Shown piece by piece: positions 1 through 7,161 of a stretch of 16,589 bases of DNA. The stretch lies in assembly GCA_038215095.1 (NCBI GenBank), contig JBBQRG010000066.1, positions 1 to 16,589 on the forward strand, written 5' to 3'. Position 1 is the stretch's first letter. Each line of letters opens with the position of its first letter. The position numbers were made by a program, and so were the translations under genes. Below the pieces are notes generated by a model. The model had not been told where the DNA came from and made no database searches. It was given only the letters and a program-made list of their open reading frames with translations. The DNA is from DATACN01 sp038215095. Its GTDB lineage: Bacteria > Actinomycetota > Thermoleophilia > Solirubrobacterales > Thermoleophilaceae.

Positions 1-123
1 GCGAACGGGGAGGAGGTCGACCAGATCGACGAAACTCTTAGAGACTGGAACGCGACAATCGACGACGAAGGCCGGCTCGTTGCCGGCGATGCGGTCGCCG
101 GAGGAGGAGCAGGGGAACGATGA
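1..123 (+). CDS. C-terminal tail of an unrecognised protein (partial)
   Basis: Frame 1 is open from the left edge to TGA at 121-123 and gives about 40 residues, rich in Asp, Glu and Gly, ending in a Gly/Ala-rich tail. The stop overlaps the ATG of the next gene as ATGA, the classic sign of translational coupling, which is the main reason to call it coding. A purine-rich stretch with several GGAG-like elements near 100-116 lies inside this tail and would serve the next gene. I do not recognise the family. In related genomes a C4-type zinc-ribbon protein often precedes this kind of RNase H, but no Cys pairs are visible in the part present here. Confidence 0.55.
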   Translation, partial: ANGEEVDQIDETLRDWNATIDDEGRLVAGDAVAGGGAGER

Positions 124-329
124 TCTATTGCGTTGTGCCGAGGGCGTTGAAGGAGGACCTGTACGACAGGCTCGCCGACTACTACAGCGGTGAGCCGAAC
201 GTGGAGGTGATCGTGGACCGGCGCGCCCAGGGCGGCCAGCCCGGCGACCACGAGGCATTCGAGGACCGCCGGCGCAGGCGGCCCTCGGGCAGCTTCCCGG
301 AGATCGAAGCTCCGGCTTCGGCCAGCTGA
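120..329 (+). CDS. small hypothetical protein (MIYCVVP type)
   Basis: A 69-residue protein starting MIYCVVPRALKEDLYDRL. The first 40 residues look like a compact folded unit with a hydrophobic strand, an amphipathic helix (DLYDRLADYY) and a second strand (VEVIVDRR). The rest is a basic, Arg-rich and then low-complexity tail. ATG at 120 overlaps the upstream stop (ATGA), and strong GGAG-like ribosome-binding sequence lies 5-20 nt upstream. Its own TGA (327-329) overlaps the CTG proposed as the RNase H start. I recognise the N-terminal pattern as typical of small hypothetical proteins in high-GC actinobacteria but know of no function. The position in an operon with an RNase H hints at nucleic-acid metabolism, but this is only context. 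Confidence 0.7.
   Translation: MIYCVVPRALKEDLYDRLADYYSGEPNVEVIVDRRAQGGQPGDHEAFEDRRRRRPSGSFPEIEAPASAS
297..324 (+). promoter_or_regulatory. alternative hairpins before the RNase H start
   Basis: Two mutually exclusive inverted repeats sit just before CTG 326. One pairs CCGGAG (297-302) with CTCCGG (310-315). The other pairs GAAGC (306-310) with GCTTC (315-319) around a TCCG loop. The first would hide the only GGAG-like element nearby. This is within the end of the upstream coding sequence, so it could be chance in GC-rich DNA. Confidence 0.25.
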
Positions 330-730
330 AGGTCGTAGTCCACGTAGACGGCGGCGCCCGCGGCAACCCCGGCCCGGCCGCCGCGGCGGCGGTGGCCACG
401 GACACCGACGGCGGCGAGCTGGCCGAGCGCAAGTCCTACATCGGCGAGGCCACGAACAACGTGGCCGAGTACCGCGCGGTGCTGCTCGGGCTCGAGCTGG
501 CCCGCGAGCTCGGTGCCGACGAGGTCGAGGTGGTGAATGACTCGGAGCTCGTAGCGCGCCAGATCGGCGGCCACTACAAGGTCAAGCACCCCGGCCTGAA
601 GCCGCTCTTCATCGAAGCCATGCGCGAGCTGCGCGGCTTCGACAAGTGGTCGGTGCGCTCGGTTCGGCGCGAGAGCAACGAGCGCGCCGACGAGCTCGTG
701 AACGAGGCGCTCGACGAGGCGAGGCGCTAG
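326..730 (+). CDS. RNase HI-family protein with probable CTG start
   Basis: Reading from CTG 326 gives 134 residues, the usual length for single-domain RNase HI-like proteins (ribonuclease HI/Rnh, reverse-transcriptase RNase H fold). The four expected metal-binding acids are all present: Asp8 in VDGGARGNPGPA, Glu48 in NVAEYRA, Asp72 in NDSEL and Asp122 in RADELVN. The enzyme should cut the RNA strand of RNA/DNA hybrids in the cytoplasm. The first ordinary start in frame is ATG 392, which would remove the first catalytic Asp and the first strand. No ATG, GTG or TTG exists in frame between the stop at 191 and position 326. CTG 326 overlaps the preceding TGA as CTGA, the same geometry as ATGA/GTGA couplings. 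No close Shine-Dalgarno is seen, so coupling is likely. The TAG stop overlaps the GTG of the next gene. Confidence 0.88.
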   Translation: MKVVVHVDGGARGNPGPAAAAAVATDTDGGELAERKSYIGEATNNVAEYRAVLLGLELARELGADEVEVVNDSELVARQIGGHYKVKHPGLKPLFIEAMRELRGFDKWSVRSVRRESNERADELVNEALDEARR

Positions 731-1143
731 TGGTCCGGCGATTGGCCCCGGTCGTCGCGGCGCTCTGCCTGCTGGCCGGCTGCGGCGGCGGCAACGACGA
801 GGCCCAGGTCAAGAGCGCGGTGAACCGGCTCTACGCCGGCTTCGCCGAGCGCGACGCCGGCAAGGTCTGCGGCTCGCTCACCAAGGCGCAGCAGCAGTCC
901 GTTGCGAAAGGCGCGGCGGGGGTCGCTCCCGGGGACTGCCGAAAGGTCATGGGCTTCGCCCTCGGCTTCCTGGGCAACTCGCTCAAGGACGCCAAGCAGG
1001 CGAAGGTCACGAAGGTCAAGATCGACGGCTCGAAGGCGCGCGCCACCGTGGTCTTCAAGGGCAAGGCAGGGGTCCTGGGCGTGAGCAAGGAAGGCGGGGA
1101 CTGGAAGGTCTCCAACTTCAACCTGAACAGCTCTATCCGGTGA
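730..1143 (+). CDS. small lipoprotein, probable NTF2-like/DUF4878-type fold
   Basis: Starting at GTG 730, which overlaps the RNase H TAG by one base (TAGTG), gives 137 residues. The N-terminus MVRR, then a hydrophobic stretch and LLAGC with Cys18 followed by GGGN, is a clear lipoprotein signal peptide, so the protein should be secreted and lipid-anchored on the outer face of the membrane. The mature part reads as an alpha helix (VKSAVNRLYAGFAERD), two Cys that could form a disulfide (KVCGSL and GDCRKV), then two strands ending in GDWKVSNFN, a pattern typical of NTF2-like DUF4878-type lipoproteins. An in-frame ATG at 646 would lie inside the RNase H gene and put 28 residues before the signal peptide, so it is rejected. 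The 3' end overlaps the convergent condensation gene by 11 bp. The function is unknown. Confidence 0.75.
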   Translation: MVRRLAPVVAALCLLAGCGGGNDEAQVKSAVNRLYAGFAERDAGKVCGSLTKAQQQSVAKGAAGVAPGDCRKVMGFALGFLGNSLKDAKQAKVTKVKIDGSKARATVVFKGKAGVLGVSKEGGDWKVSNFNLNSSIR

Positions 1144-2428
1144 GCACCTCGCGGTAGAGGCCCATCAGCTGCGCCGCGGCCGCCGGGTCGAGCAGCGCGT
1201 GGCGGTAGCGCAGCGTCAGGAACAGCTCGTCGCCGATCGAGGCGGCGCCGAACGCGGTGCCGAGCGGCATGTGGGCTGGCGGCGAGAACCACACGGCGCC
1301 GGGCTCGCCGGCGTCGCCGGCCCGCGGGAGGTCGGGCAGCCGTCCGAGATTCGAGAGCATCGCGGTGCCGATCACGCGGTCGCCGATGATGGTGATCATC
1401 TGGCGCAGGTTGCGCTTCACGGCCGCCGGCAGCAGCGACGGCGCCGAGAGCATGTCCACCGCCAGCGCGCCCAGGCCGCCGTCCTTGATCCGCCGGGTGT
1501 GCTCGGCGGTGGCGTCGATCGCGGCGTCGAGGTCCTCCTGCTCGTCCTCGCCGAGGGACACCGTCACGTAGGAGGCGAAGTTCGCCACGACCTCGGTGCG
1601 CCATTCGGGCGGGCGCAGGTTCACCGGCATCGTCAGGGCCACCCGGCCGCCGCCGGCCTCGTGCTGGTCGTTCCAGCGCCTGAGCGCCACGGCCAGCGCG
1701 GCCAGCAGCACGTCGTTGACCGTCGCGTCACCGCGGCGGCGGGCCACCACCGCGGCCGTGTCCTCGGCATCCAGCCGCAGCAGCTCGAAGCCATAGCCGG
1801 CGCGCTTCGACGCGCCCTGGGGCGCCACTCGCGCCGGCGCCGTGGCCATCTTTCCGACCTGTTCGAGCAGCGCCTGGCCGCGCTTGATGCGCGCCGCGAT
1901 GGAGCCGGGATTCACGAGGTCCTCGACCCTGCGCACCGTCAGCGGGTCCACGGGCGGCTCCGGGTCGTCCTCTCCGGCGTAGGCGCGCAGCACCGAGGTC
2001 ATGAGCGTGAGCGCGGCCATGCCGTCACCGGCGGCGTGGTGCAGGTTCAGCATCAGCGTGTCGCCGTCCGGTCCGTGGGCGAGGGTCATCGTGAACGGAG
2101 GGCCGATCTCGAGCGGCGGCGCGCTGCTCAGCACCCGCTCGCGCGCCGCCTCCACCTGCTCGCCGTCCTCGCACTCGGCCACCTGAAGCGGCGTCTCCTC
2201 GAGCTCGTCCGCGATCTCCCAGCGGTAGCGCGAGTCGGTGATCTTCCAGGCGGCCATGCGCGCCCGCGCCACCGGGTGGCGCCCGGCGGCTCGCACGATC
2301 GCGTCCGACAGCCGCTCAGGGTCCATCCGCCCGGGCAGCTCGAGCTCGAACTGCACGCTCCAGGGCTCGTCCTCCTTGTCCATGTGGAGGTAGAGCTGGT
2401 CGAGCACGTTGAGCTCGGCGGTGGTCAT
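1133..2428 (-). CDS. condensation/acyltransferase-fold protein (HHxxxDG)
   Basis: A 431-residue protein with the chloramphenicol-acetyltransferase-like condensation fold. The N-terminus AELNVLDQLYLHMD resembles WS/DGAT, PapA-type and NRPS condensation domains, and the active-site motif HHAAGDG lies at residues 130-136 (His131 as the base). A second half with NDVLLAALAVALRRW, MPVNLRP and ASYVTVSLG is the expected C-lobe pattern. These enzymes join an acyl thioester to an alcohol or amine. The length matches a stand-alone two-lobe enzyme. ATG 2428 is only 3 nt after the stop of the HMG-CoA reductase, so the two are almost certainly co-transcribed. The substrate cannot be read from the sequence; esterification of an alcohol, perhaps related to the reductase product, is a guess from context. 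Confidence 0.85.
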   Translation of the reverse strand: MTTAELNVLDQLYLHMDKEDEPWSVQFELELPGRMDPERLSDAIVRAAGRHPVARARMAAWKITDSRYRWEIADELEETPLQVAECEDGEQVEAARERVLSSAPPLEIGPPFTMTLAHGPDGDTLMLNLHHAAGDGMAALTLMTSVLRAYAGEDDPEPPVDPLTVRRVEDLVNPGSIAARIKRGQALLEQVGKMATAPARVAPQGASKRAGYGFELLRLDAEDTAAVVARRRGDATVNDVLLAALAVALRRWNDQHEAGGGRVALTMPVNLRPPEWRTEVVANFASYVTVSLGEDEQEDLDAAIDATAEHTRRIKDGGLGALAVDMLSAPSLLPAAVKRNLRQMITIIGDRVIGTAMLSNLGRLPDLPRAGDAGEPGAVWFSPPAHMPLGTAFGAASIGDELFLTLRYRHALLDPAAAAQLMGLYREVLTG

Positions 2429-2431
2429 CGC

Positions 2432-3621
2432 TCAGCTCCGGTTGCGCCCGAACAGGTCGTGGGCGTCCACCCATTCCTCGGCGACGATCGCCGAACCCAG
2501 CGACAGCTCGCCGCAGAGCACGGTTGCCGCCACGATCTCGGCGAACTTGAACACGCAGCCCGTGCCGTAGCAGCCCAGCATCTCCAGGCACTCGCGCTGG
2601 GTGGCCAGGCTCGTGCCGCCGCCGTAGGTGGCCACGATCAGCGATGGGATCGTGACCGAGTGTAGTAGTCGCCGTTGTCGAGCAGCTCCGTGTACACGAA
2701 TGCCGCCGACGACTCCGCCACGTTCGCTGCGTCCTGGCCGGTGGCGATGAACATGGCGGTAATGCCGTTGGCCGAGTGGCCGCCGTTGTTGTTCACGCCG
2801 GACATGAAGCCGCCGAGGTTCGACACCTGGCGCGCCTTGAACATCAGCTCGGTGGAGGCGTGCATGTGGCGCTCCATCAGCTCGTTCGAGATCGTCGCCT
2901 CGGCCACCACGCGCTTGCCGCGCGTGTTCAGCATGTTCACCTGCGAGGTCTTCTTGTCGGTCGCGAAGTTCGACTCGAGGAAGAAGTGCTCGATGCCGGG
3001 GTAGTTGTCCGAGATCCAGGCGCAGGCCGCCGCGGTGGCCTTGCCCGACAGGTTCTGGCCGGCCGCGTCGCCGGTCGTGTAGTTGAAGCGCGTGAACAGG
3101 ATGCGGCTGGCCGAGTACTTCTCGATGTCCTGCAGCCGGCCGGACTTCGTTGTGGACTCCGCCGCCTCCTTGATCTCGTCGAAGTGCTCGTCGAGCCACC
3201 CGGCGAACGCGCGCGCCTCGCGCGCGTCGGCGAAGAGGAAGGCGGGTGCCCGCTGCATCGCGTCGGCCAGCACCGTGGTCTTCACCCCGCCGGCCTCGCG
3301 GACCAGCTTCATGCCGCGGTTGTAGCTCGCCACGAGGGTGCCCTCGGCGGTCGCCATAGGCACGTAGAAGTCGCCCTCGGCGTGCTCGCCGTTCACGCGC
3401 AGCGGCCCGGCCAGGCCGATCGGCACCTGCGCCACGCCCACGAAGTTCTCGATGTTGCCCTTGGTGACCGCCGGGTCGAACGAGTAGCTCGACACGTTCT
3501 CGAGCGCCTCCCCGGTGCGTTCCTCGGCGAAGGCGCGCCGCGCCTCGGCGGCCTCTCGCGTGTAGTCGTCCTCCGGGTCGCGCGGCAGGCGCGCCCTCTC
3601 TCCGGCCGGGGCGGTGCTCAC
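2432..3621 (-). pseudogene. hydroxymethylglutaryl-CoA reductase, frameshifted
   Basis: From GTG 3621 the frame codes 327 residues of HMG-CoA reductase and then meets TGA at 2638-2640. The rest continues in another frame from about 2662 to the stop at 2432-2434. Adding one base in the TACTACAC stretch (2659-2667) would restore a protein of about 396 residues. Visible family features are Glu93 in TAEGTL, Lys223 in TDKK, Asp297 in GQDAANV and, after the frameshift, VATYGGGT, QRECLEMLGC and the catalytic-type His in DAHDLFGRNR. TDKK and the overall pattern resemble class I (NADPH, eukaryote/archaeal-type) reductases making mevalonate. A good AGGAG lies 6-9 nt upstream. The cause could be a real mutation or a sequencing/assembly error; conservation on both sides favours a recent event or an error. 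No slippery heptamer for programmed frameshifting is seen. Confidence 0.88.
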
Positions 3622-3636
3622 ATCGATCTCCTCTCG

Positions 3637-3651
3637 TGCCCAGCTTGGGCA
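3637..3651. promoter_or_regulatory. perfect 15-bp palindrome, candidate operator
   Basis: TGCCCA-GCT-TGGGCA is a perfect inverted repeat with 6-bp arms. It lies 16 nt before the HMG-CoA reductase start and 57 nt before the divergent QsdR/TetR-type regulator, in an 86-bp shared promoter region. A TetR-family dimer acting on such a site to control the reductase-acyltransferase pair and itself would be the usual arrangement. No footprint or second copy is available to support it. Confidence 0.4.
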
Positions 3652-3707
3652 ACAGATCCTGTATTTGTAGCTTACGGCAACACGAAGCCTCTGCGATCCT
3701 AAGCGCC

Positions 3708-4304
3708 GTGACCAGCGCGACCAGGCTGCAGCGCGAGCTGGCGGGCGAGGGACAGCCGGCCCGCTCGAACGCGCTCGACGCGTTCAAGCTCGCCAGGCGC
3801 CGCTTCCAGGCGTCCGAGCGCGTGGACATGAGCGCGATGGCCGAGCAGCTCGGCGTGAACCGGGTGACCCTCTACCGCTGGGTGGGCTCGCGCGACCGCC
3901 TGCTCGTGGAGGTGATCTGGTCGCTGGCGCGGCGCACCCTCGACGACATAGAGGCCGAGGTCTCCGAGCGCGGGGCCGAGCGCGTGGTGCAGGTGGTCGG
4001 ACGCTTTCTCGACGCCGTGATCTCGAACGCCGGCATGCAGCGCTGGCTGGCTGAGGAAGGCGAGCAGGCGATGCGGCTGCTGACTCGCCGCGAGACCGAC
4101 TTCCAGCCGCGCCTGATCGACGCGATGTACGAGCTGCTGCGCGAGGAGGCCGACGCCGGGCGCCTGGACCTCCCCGTGGACCTCCACGAGGTGGCCTACG
4201 TGATCGTGCGACTGATCGAGTCCTACACCTACCTGGACCTGATCACCGGCGAGCAGCCGGACGCGCGCCGCGCCGAGAGCGTCGTGCGCCTGCTGCTGCG
4301 CTGA
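3708..4304 (+). CDS. TetR-family transcriptional regulator, QsdR-like
   Basis: GTG 3708 gives 198 residues. The N-terminal helix-turn-helix is clear (about residues 40-62: MSAMAEQLGVNRVTLYRWVG). The C-terminal part, with WLAEEGEQAMRLL and IESYTYLDLITGEQPD, matches the QsdR-type ligand-binding domain named after a quorum-signal-degradation regulator of Rhodococcus. It should be a cytoplasmic dimeric DNA-binding protein released by a small effector. Divergent placement from the HMG-CoA reductase and condensation genes, with a palindrome between, makes those genes its likely targets. In-frame reading runs upstream to 3636 but would overlap the reductase promoter and lacks family similarity, so GTG 3708 is preferred. 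No strong Shine-Dalgarno is seen before it. Confidence 0.85.
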   Translation: MTSATRLQRELAGEGQPARSNALDAFKLARRRFQASERVDMSAMAEQLGVNRVTLYRWVGSRDRLLVEVIWSLARRTLDDIEAEVSERGAERVVQVVGRFLDAVISNAGMQRWLAEEGEQAMRLLTRRETDFQPRLIDAMYELLREEADAGRLDLPVDLHEVAYVIVRLIESYTYLDLITGEQPDARRAESVVRLLLR

Positions 4305-4321
4305 GCCGCCGGGCGGCCTTT
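4305..4321 (+). terminator. weak terminator-like hairpin after the regulator
   Basis: GCCGC and GCGGC arms immediately follow the TGA and are followed by CTTT. The stem is very short and the T-run only three bases, and it touches the first TTCAGGTG repeat, so it may be incidental. Confidence 0.25.
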
Positions 4322-4338
4322 CAGGTGGCGTTCAGGTG
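4320..4338 (+). promoter_or_regulatory. tandem TTCAGGTG repeats, candidate OmpR-type regulator site
   Basis: TTCAGGTG occurs exactly at 4320-4327 and again at 4331-4338, giving an 11-bp centre-to-centre spacing, the typical layout for a head-to-tail OmpR/PhoB-class dimer. The site is 20-40 nt upstream of the ATG of the membrane protein that heads an operon containing an OmpR-class response regulator and its kinase, so autoregulation is the simple reading. The binding protein is inferred from position and geometry, not shown. Confidence 0.6.
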
Positions 4339-4358
4339 CGTCTTGCCACCCTCGCCGC

Positions 4359-5129
4359 ATGACTACAGAGACAGTCCGAATACAGGCGCGGCCGAGCGCC
4401 CGGGACATGCTCAACAAGGTCCCGGAGATCACCCTCTACTTCTGGATCATCAAGGTCCTGGCCACCACGGTCGGCGAGACCGCGGCGGACTACCTGAACG
4501 TCAACCTGAAGCTCGGATTGACCAATACGAGCTACGTGGTGGGCGCGCTGCTGGCGATCGCGCTGGTCGTGCAGTTCAGGACCAGGAAGTACGTCCCCGC
4601 GATCTACTGGCTCGCGGTGGTGCTGATCAGCGTGGTCGGCACCCTGATCACCGACAACCTCAGCGACAACCTCGGAGTGGACCTCGTGATCTCCACCGTC
4701 GGGTTCGCCGTGGCGCTGGCGCTGACCTTCGCGGCCTGGTACGCCAGCGAGCGGACCCTGTCGATCCACACGATCTTCAGCACGAAGCGCGAGGCGTTCT
4801 ACTGGCGCGATCTGGCGGCCGAGCGCCTGTCCCTGGGCTACCTGGTGTCGGCGCTCATCTTCGGGGCGATGATCGCGGTGGTGGCGGTCGCGCACTTCGG
4901 CTTCAGGCTGAACGCCGTGCTGGCGTTCTGGATCGCCTACATCCTGACCCGGCCGCTCGGCGCGTCGCTCGGCGACTACATGTCGCAGTCGCCCCATGAC
5001 GGCGGCCTCGGGCTGGGCACGACCGGCACCAGCGCGATCTTCCTCGCCACGATCCTGGTGCTGGTGACCTACCTGACGCGGACCAGAAGGGACCAGACGC
5101 CCGTCGAGCTGGAAGCCGCGGCGGCCTGA
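4359..5129 (+). CDS. COG4705-type integral membrane protein
   Basis: A 256-residue protein with about seven or eight hydrophobic segments. The first repeat unit starts NKVPEITLYFWIIKVLATTVGETAADYL, and a related pattern, AFWIAYILTRPLGASLGDYMS, appears near residues 190-210, so the protein seems to consist of two homologous halves with a conserved G-E/S-x-x-(A/G)-D-Y core. That pattern is characteristic of the COG4705 uncharacterised membrane proteins. The polar Glu and Asp within the repeats could line a transport path, but this is inference. ATG 4359 follows the tandem TTCAGGTG repeats, and no good Shine-Dalgarno is visible. The response regulator starts 17 nt after its stop, so the protein is probably either the output or the membrane partner of the two-component system. 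Confidence 0.8.
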   Translation: MTTETVRIQARPSARDMLNKVPEITLYFWIIKVLATTVGETAADYLNVNLKLGLTNTSYVVGALLAIALVVQFRTRKYVPAIYWLAVVLISVVGTLITDNLSDNLGVDLVISTVGFAVALALTFAAWYASERTLSIHTIFSTKREAFYWRDLAAERLSLGYLVSALIFGAMIAVVAVAHFGFRLNAVLAFWIAYILTRPLGASLGDYMSQSPHDGGLGLGTTGTSAIFLATILVLVTYLTRTRRDQTPVELEAAAA

Positions 5130-5146
5130 CAGCCATCATCGGTCGT

Positions 5147-5818
5147 GTGAAGCCCCCCTCCATAGGCCTCTGCGAGGACGACGCCGACCTGCGCTCGATG
5201 CTGGCGCGCGCCCTGCGGGACGAGGACTTCGAGGTGCGCGTGACGGTGAACGGGCACGAGGCGGTGCGCGCCTTCACAGAGAGCCCGCCCGACCTGCTCG
5301 TAATGGACATCGGGCTGCCGGACGCCGACGGCCGCGACGTGTGCCAGGCGCTGCGGGGCCACGGGGTCGACGCGCCGGTGCTGTTCCTGACCGCGCGCGA
5401 GGGCCTGCACGACCGGCTGGCCGGCTTCCACGCGGGCGGTGACGACTACCTCACCAAGCCGTTCGCGCTCTCGGAGCTGGTGGCACGCCTGCGAGCCCTG
5501 CTGAAGCGCTCCGCGGCGCGGGAGGAGCGCGCGGCGCCCAGCGGCCTCCGCCTCGACCCGACTCGCCACGCCGCCAGGTCGGGGGAGCGGGAGGAGCAGC
5601 TCACGCCCACCGAGTTCCGCCTCCTGGCGGCGTTGATCGCGCGGCCCGGCGAGGTGGTGCGGCGGCGCCAGCTGGTGCTCGCGGGCTGGCCCGAAGGGGC
5701 GATCGTGCACGACAACACGCTCGACACCTACGTCGGGAGACTGCGGCGCAAGCTGGAGCGGCTCGGCGCCAAGGAGCGAATCGAGACCTCGCGAAGCGTG
5801 GGGTACTCGCTGCGTTGA
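5147..5818 (+). CDS. OmpR/PhoB-class response regulator
   Basis: From GTG 5147 the protein is 223 residues. The receiver domain has the acidic pocket E10-D11-D12, the phosphoacceptor Asp54 in LVMDIGLPD, the switch Thr82 in FLTAR and Lys104 in YLTKPF. The C-terminal winged helix covers about residues 130-223, with LTPTEFRLLAAL, the recognition helix region TLDTYVGRLRRKL and the wing SVGYSLR. It is a cytoplasmic DNA-binding regulator activated by the following kinase. The TGA overlaps the kinase ATG by one base (TGATG), so expression is coupled. The two 11-bp-spaced repeats at 4320-4338 are its most likely binding site in this window. The signal and the regulon are unknown. Confidence 0.93.
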   Translation: MKPPSIGLCEDDADLRSMLARALRDEDFEVRVTVNGHEAVRAFTESPPDLLVMDIGLPDADGRDVCQALRGHGVDAPVLFLTAREGLHDRLAGFHAGGDDYLTKPFALSELVARLRALLKRSAAREERAAPSGLRLDPTRHAARSGEREEQLTPTEFRLLAALIARPGEVVRRRQLVLAGWPEGAIVHDNTLDTYVGRLRRKLERLGAKERIETSRSVGYSLR

Positions 5819-7143
5819 TGCCGTCCAGCCTGCGAGGGCGCGTCACCCTGGCCTCGGCCGGCGTGCTCGCCTTGGGCCTGGCGCTGCTCACCGTCGCGGT
5901 CTACGCACTGCTCTCGGCGCGCCTTCAATCGGAGGCCTCGCGCTCTCTCGGCGAGCGCGCCGACCTGCAGCTGTCCACGCTATATCTCCGGGCCGGCCGC
6001 CTACACATCCGCGACGGCGCGGGCGACGAGGCGCTGGACCGCACGGCCTGGGTGTTCTCCGGCGGCCGGGCCATCGAGCGCCCCACGGCGTCGGCGCAGG
6101 CGCAGCGCACTGCCGACGAGCTCTCCTCGGTCCGCCAGCCGGGCGAGCGCAAGGTCGGCGACTCGTTGCGTCTGCGCGCCGAGCCGATTCGCCTGGGTGG
6201 CCGCAGGCGCGGCACCGTGGTGGTGGGGATCTCGCTCAAGCCGTATGAGCAGACCGAGCGCCTCGCCCTGCTCGCGATGGCGATCCTCGACCTCTTCGTG
6301 CTGGGCGTGGGCGTGGTGGTGGCGCGGCGCGCCGTCGGCAAGGCCCTGCAGCCCGTGGCCGGGATGACCGCCGCGGCCGCCGACTGGAGCGAGCACGACC
6401 TCGACCGGCGCTTCAACCTGGGGGCGCCGAAGGACGAGCTCACCGCGCTCTCGTCCACGCTCGACGGGCTGCTGGCGCGCATCGCGGCGAGCGTGCGGCA
6501 CGAGCAACGCTTCTCGGCCGAGATGGCGCACGAGCTGCGCACGCCGCTCGCCGGCCTGAGGGGCGAGACCGAGCTGGCCCTGCGCCGCCGCGACCTGGCC
6601 CCGCATGTGCGCGAGTCCTTCGAGGCCATCCTGCGCTCGGCCGACCGCACCCACCGGGTGATCGACACCCTGCTGGCGGCGGCGCGCAGGGACGCGGGCC
6701 CGGCCACGGGCTCCGCGGACGCCGCGGAGGTGGTGCGAGCGGCCGGGGAGGAGGCGCAGGCGGCGGCCTTGGCGGCCGGGGTGAGCGTGTCGGTGCAGCC
6801 GCCCGACCATCCGGCGCGGGTCGGCGTCGACCGGGACCTCGCCGTCCAGGCGCTGAACCCGCTGCTCGACAACGCCATCCGCCACGCGCGGTCGAGCGTC
6901 CGGCTGGCCGCCACGGCCGAGCTGGACATGGTGGTGGTGCGCGTGATCGACGACGGCGACGGCGTCTCGCCCGACGAGCGCGAGGTGATCTTCACCGCGG
7001 GCCACAGCGGCTCCCGCGACGGCGATGGCGCGGGTCTCGGCCTCCCGCTGGCCCGCAGGCTCGCCCGCTCAGGCGGCGGCGACGTGGAGCTGGGCAATGG
7101 CGGCTCCGGCGGCTGCTTCGAGCTGCGCCTGCCCTCGCTCTGA
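5818..7143 (+). CDS. sensor histidine kinase
   Basis: ATG 5818 overlaps the regulator stop (TGATG) and gives 441 residues. Two membrane helices (about residues 9-34 and 149-169) flank an extracytoplasmic sensor region of about 115 residues with no recognised fold. A HAMP linker follows (about 170-225), then the dimerisation/phosphoacceptor motif SAEMAHELRTPL with His238, and an ATP-binding domain with N box LNPLLDNAIRHA (346-357), G1 IDDGDGVSPDE and G2 GAGLGLPLARRL. All catalytic motifs are intact. It autophosphorylates and passes phosphate to Asp54 of the regulator encoded just upstream. A TTG three bases earlier is in frame but the ATG is preferred. Confidence 0.93.
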   Translation: MPSSLRGRVTLASAGVLALGLALLTVAVYALLSARLQSEASRSLGERADLQLSTLYLRAGRLHIRDGAGDEALDRTAWVFSGGRAIERPTASAQAQRTADELSSVRQPGERKVGDSLRLRAEPIRLGGRRRGTVVVGISLKPYEQTERLALLAMAILDLFVLGVGVVVARRAVGKALQPVAGMTAAAADWSEHDLDRRFNLGAPKDELTALSSTLDGLLARIAASVRHEQRFSAEMAHELRTPLAGLRGETELALRRRDLAPHVRESFEAILRSADRTHRVIDTLLAAARRDAGPATGSADAAEVVRAAGEEAQAAALAAGVSVSVQPPDHPARVGVDRDLAVQALNPLLDNAIRHARSSVRLAATAELDMVVVRVIDDGDGVSPDEREVIFTAGHSGSRDGDGAGLGLPLARRLARSGGGDVELGNGGSGGCFELRLPSL

Positions 7144-7161
7144 ACAAGCGTGTCGATTTCG

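Noticed and set aside
1199..2665. Long antisense open frame of 488 codons opposite the condensation gene
   Set aside because: Low-complexity His/Arg/Gly-rich translation typical of GC-rich antisense frames; the minus-strand protein has clear family motifs.
2656..2670. Programmed ribosomal frameshift in the HMG-CoA reductase
   Set aside because: No slippery heptamer or downstream pseudoknot is evident, and the family is not known to use frameshifting.
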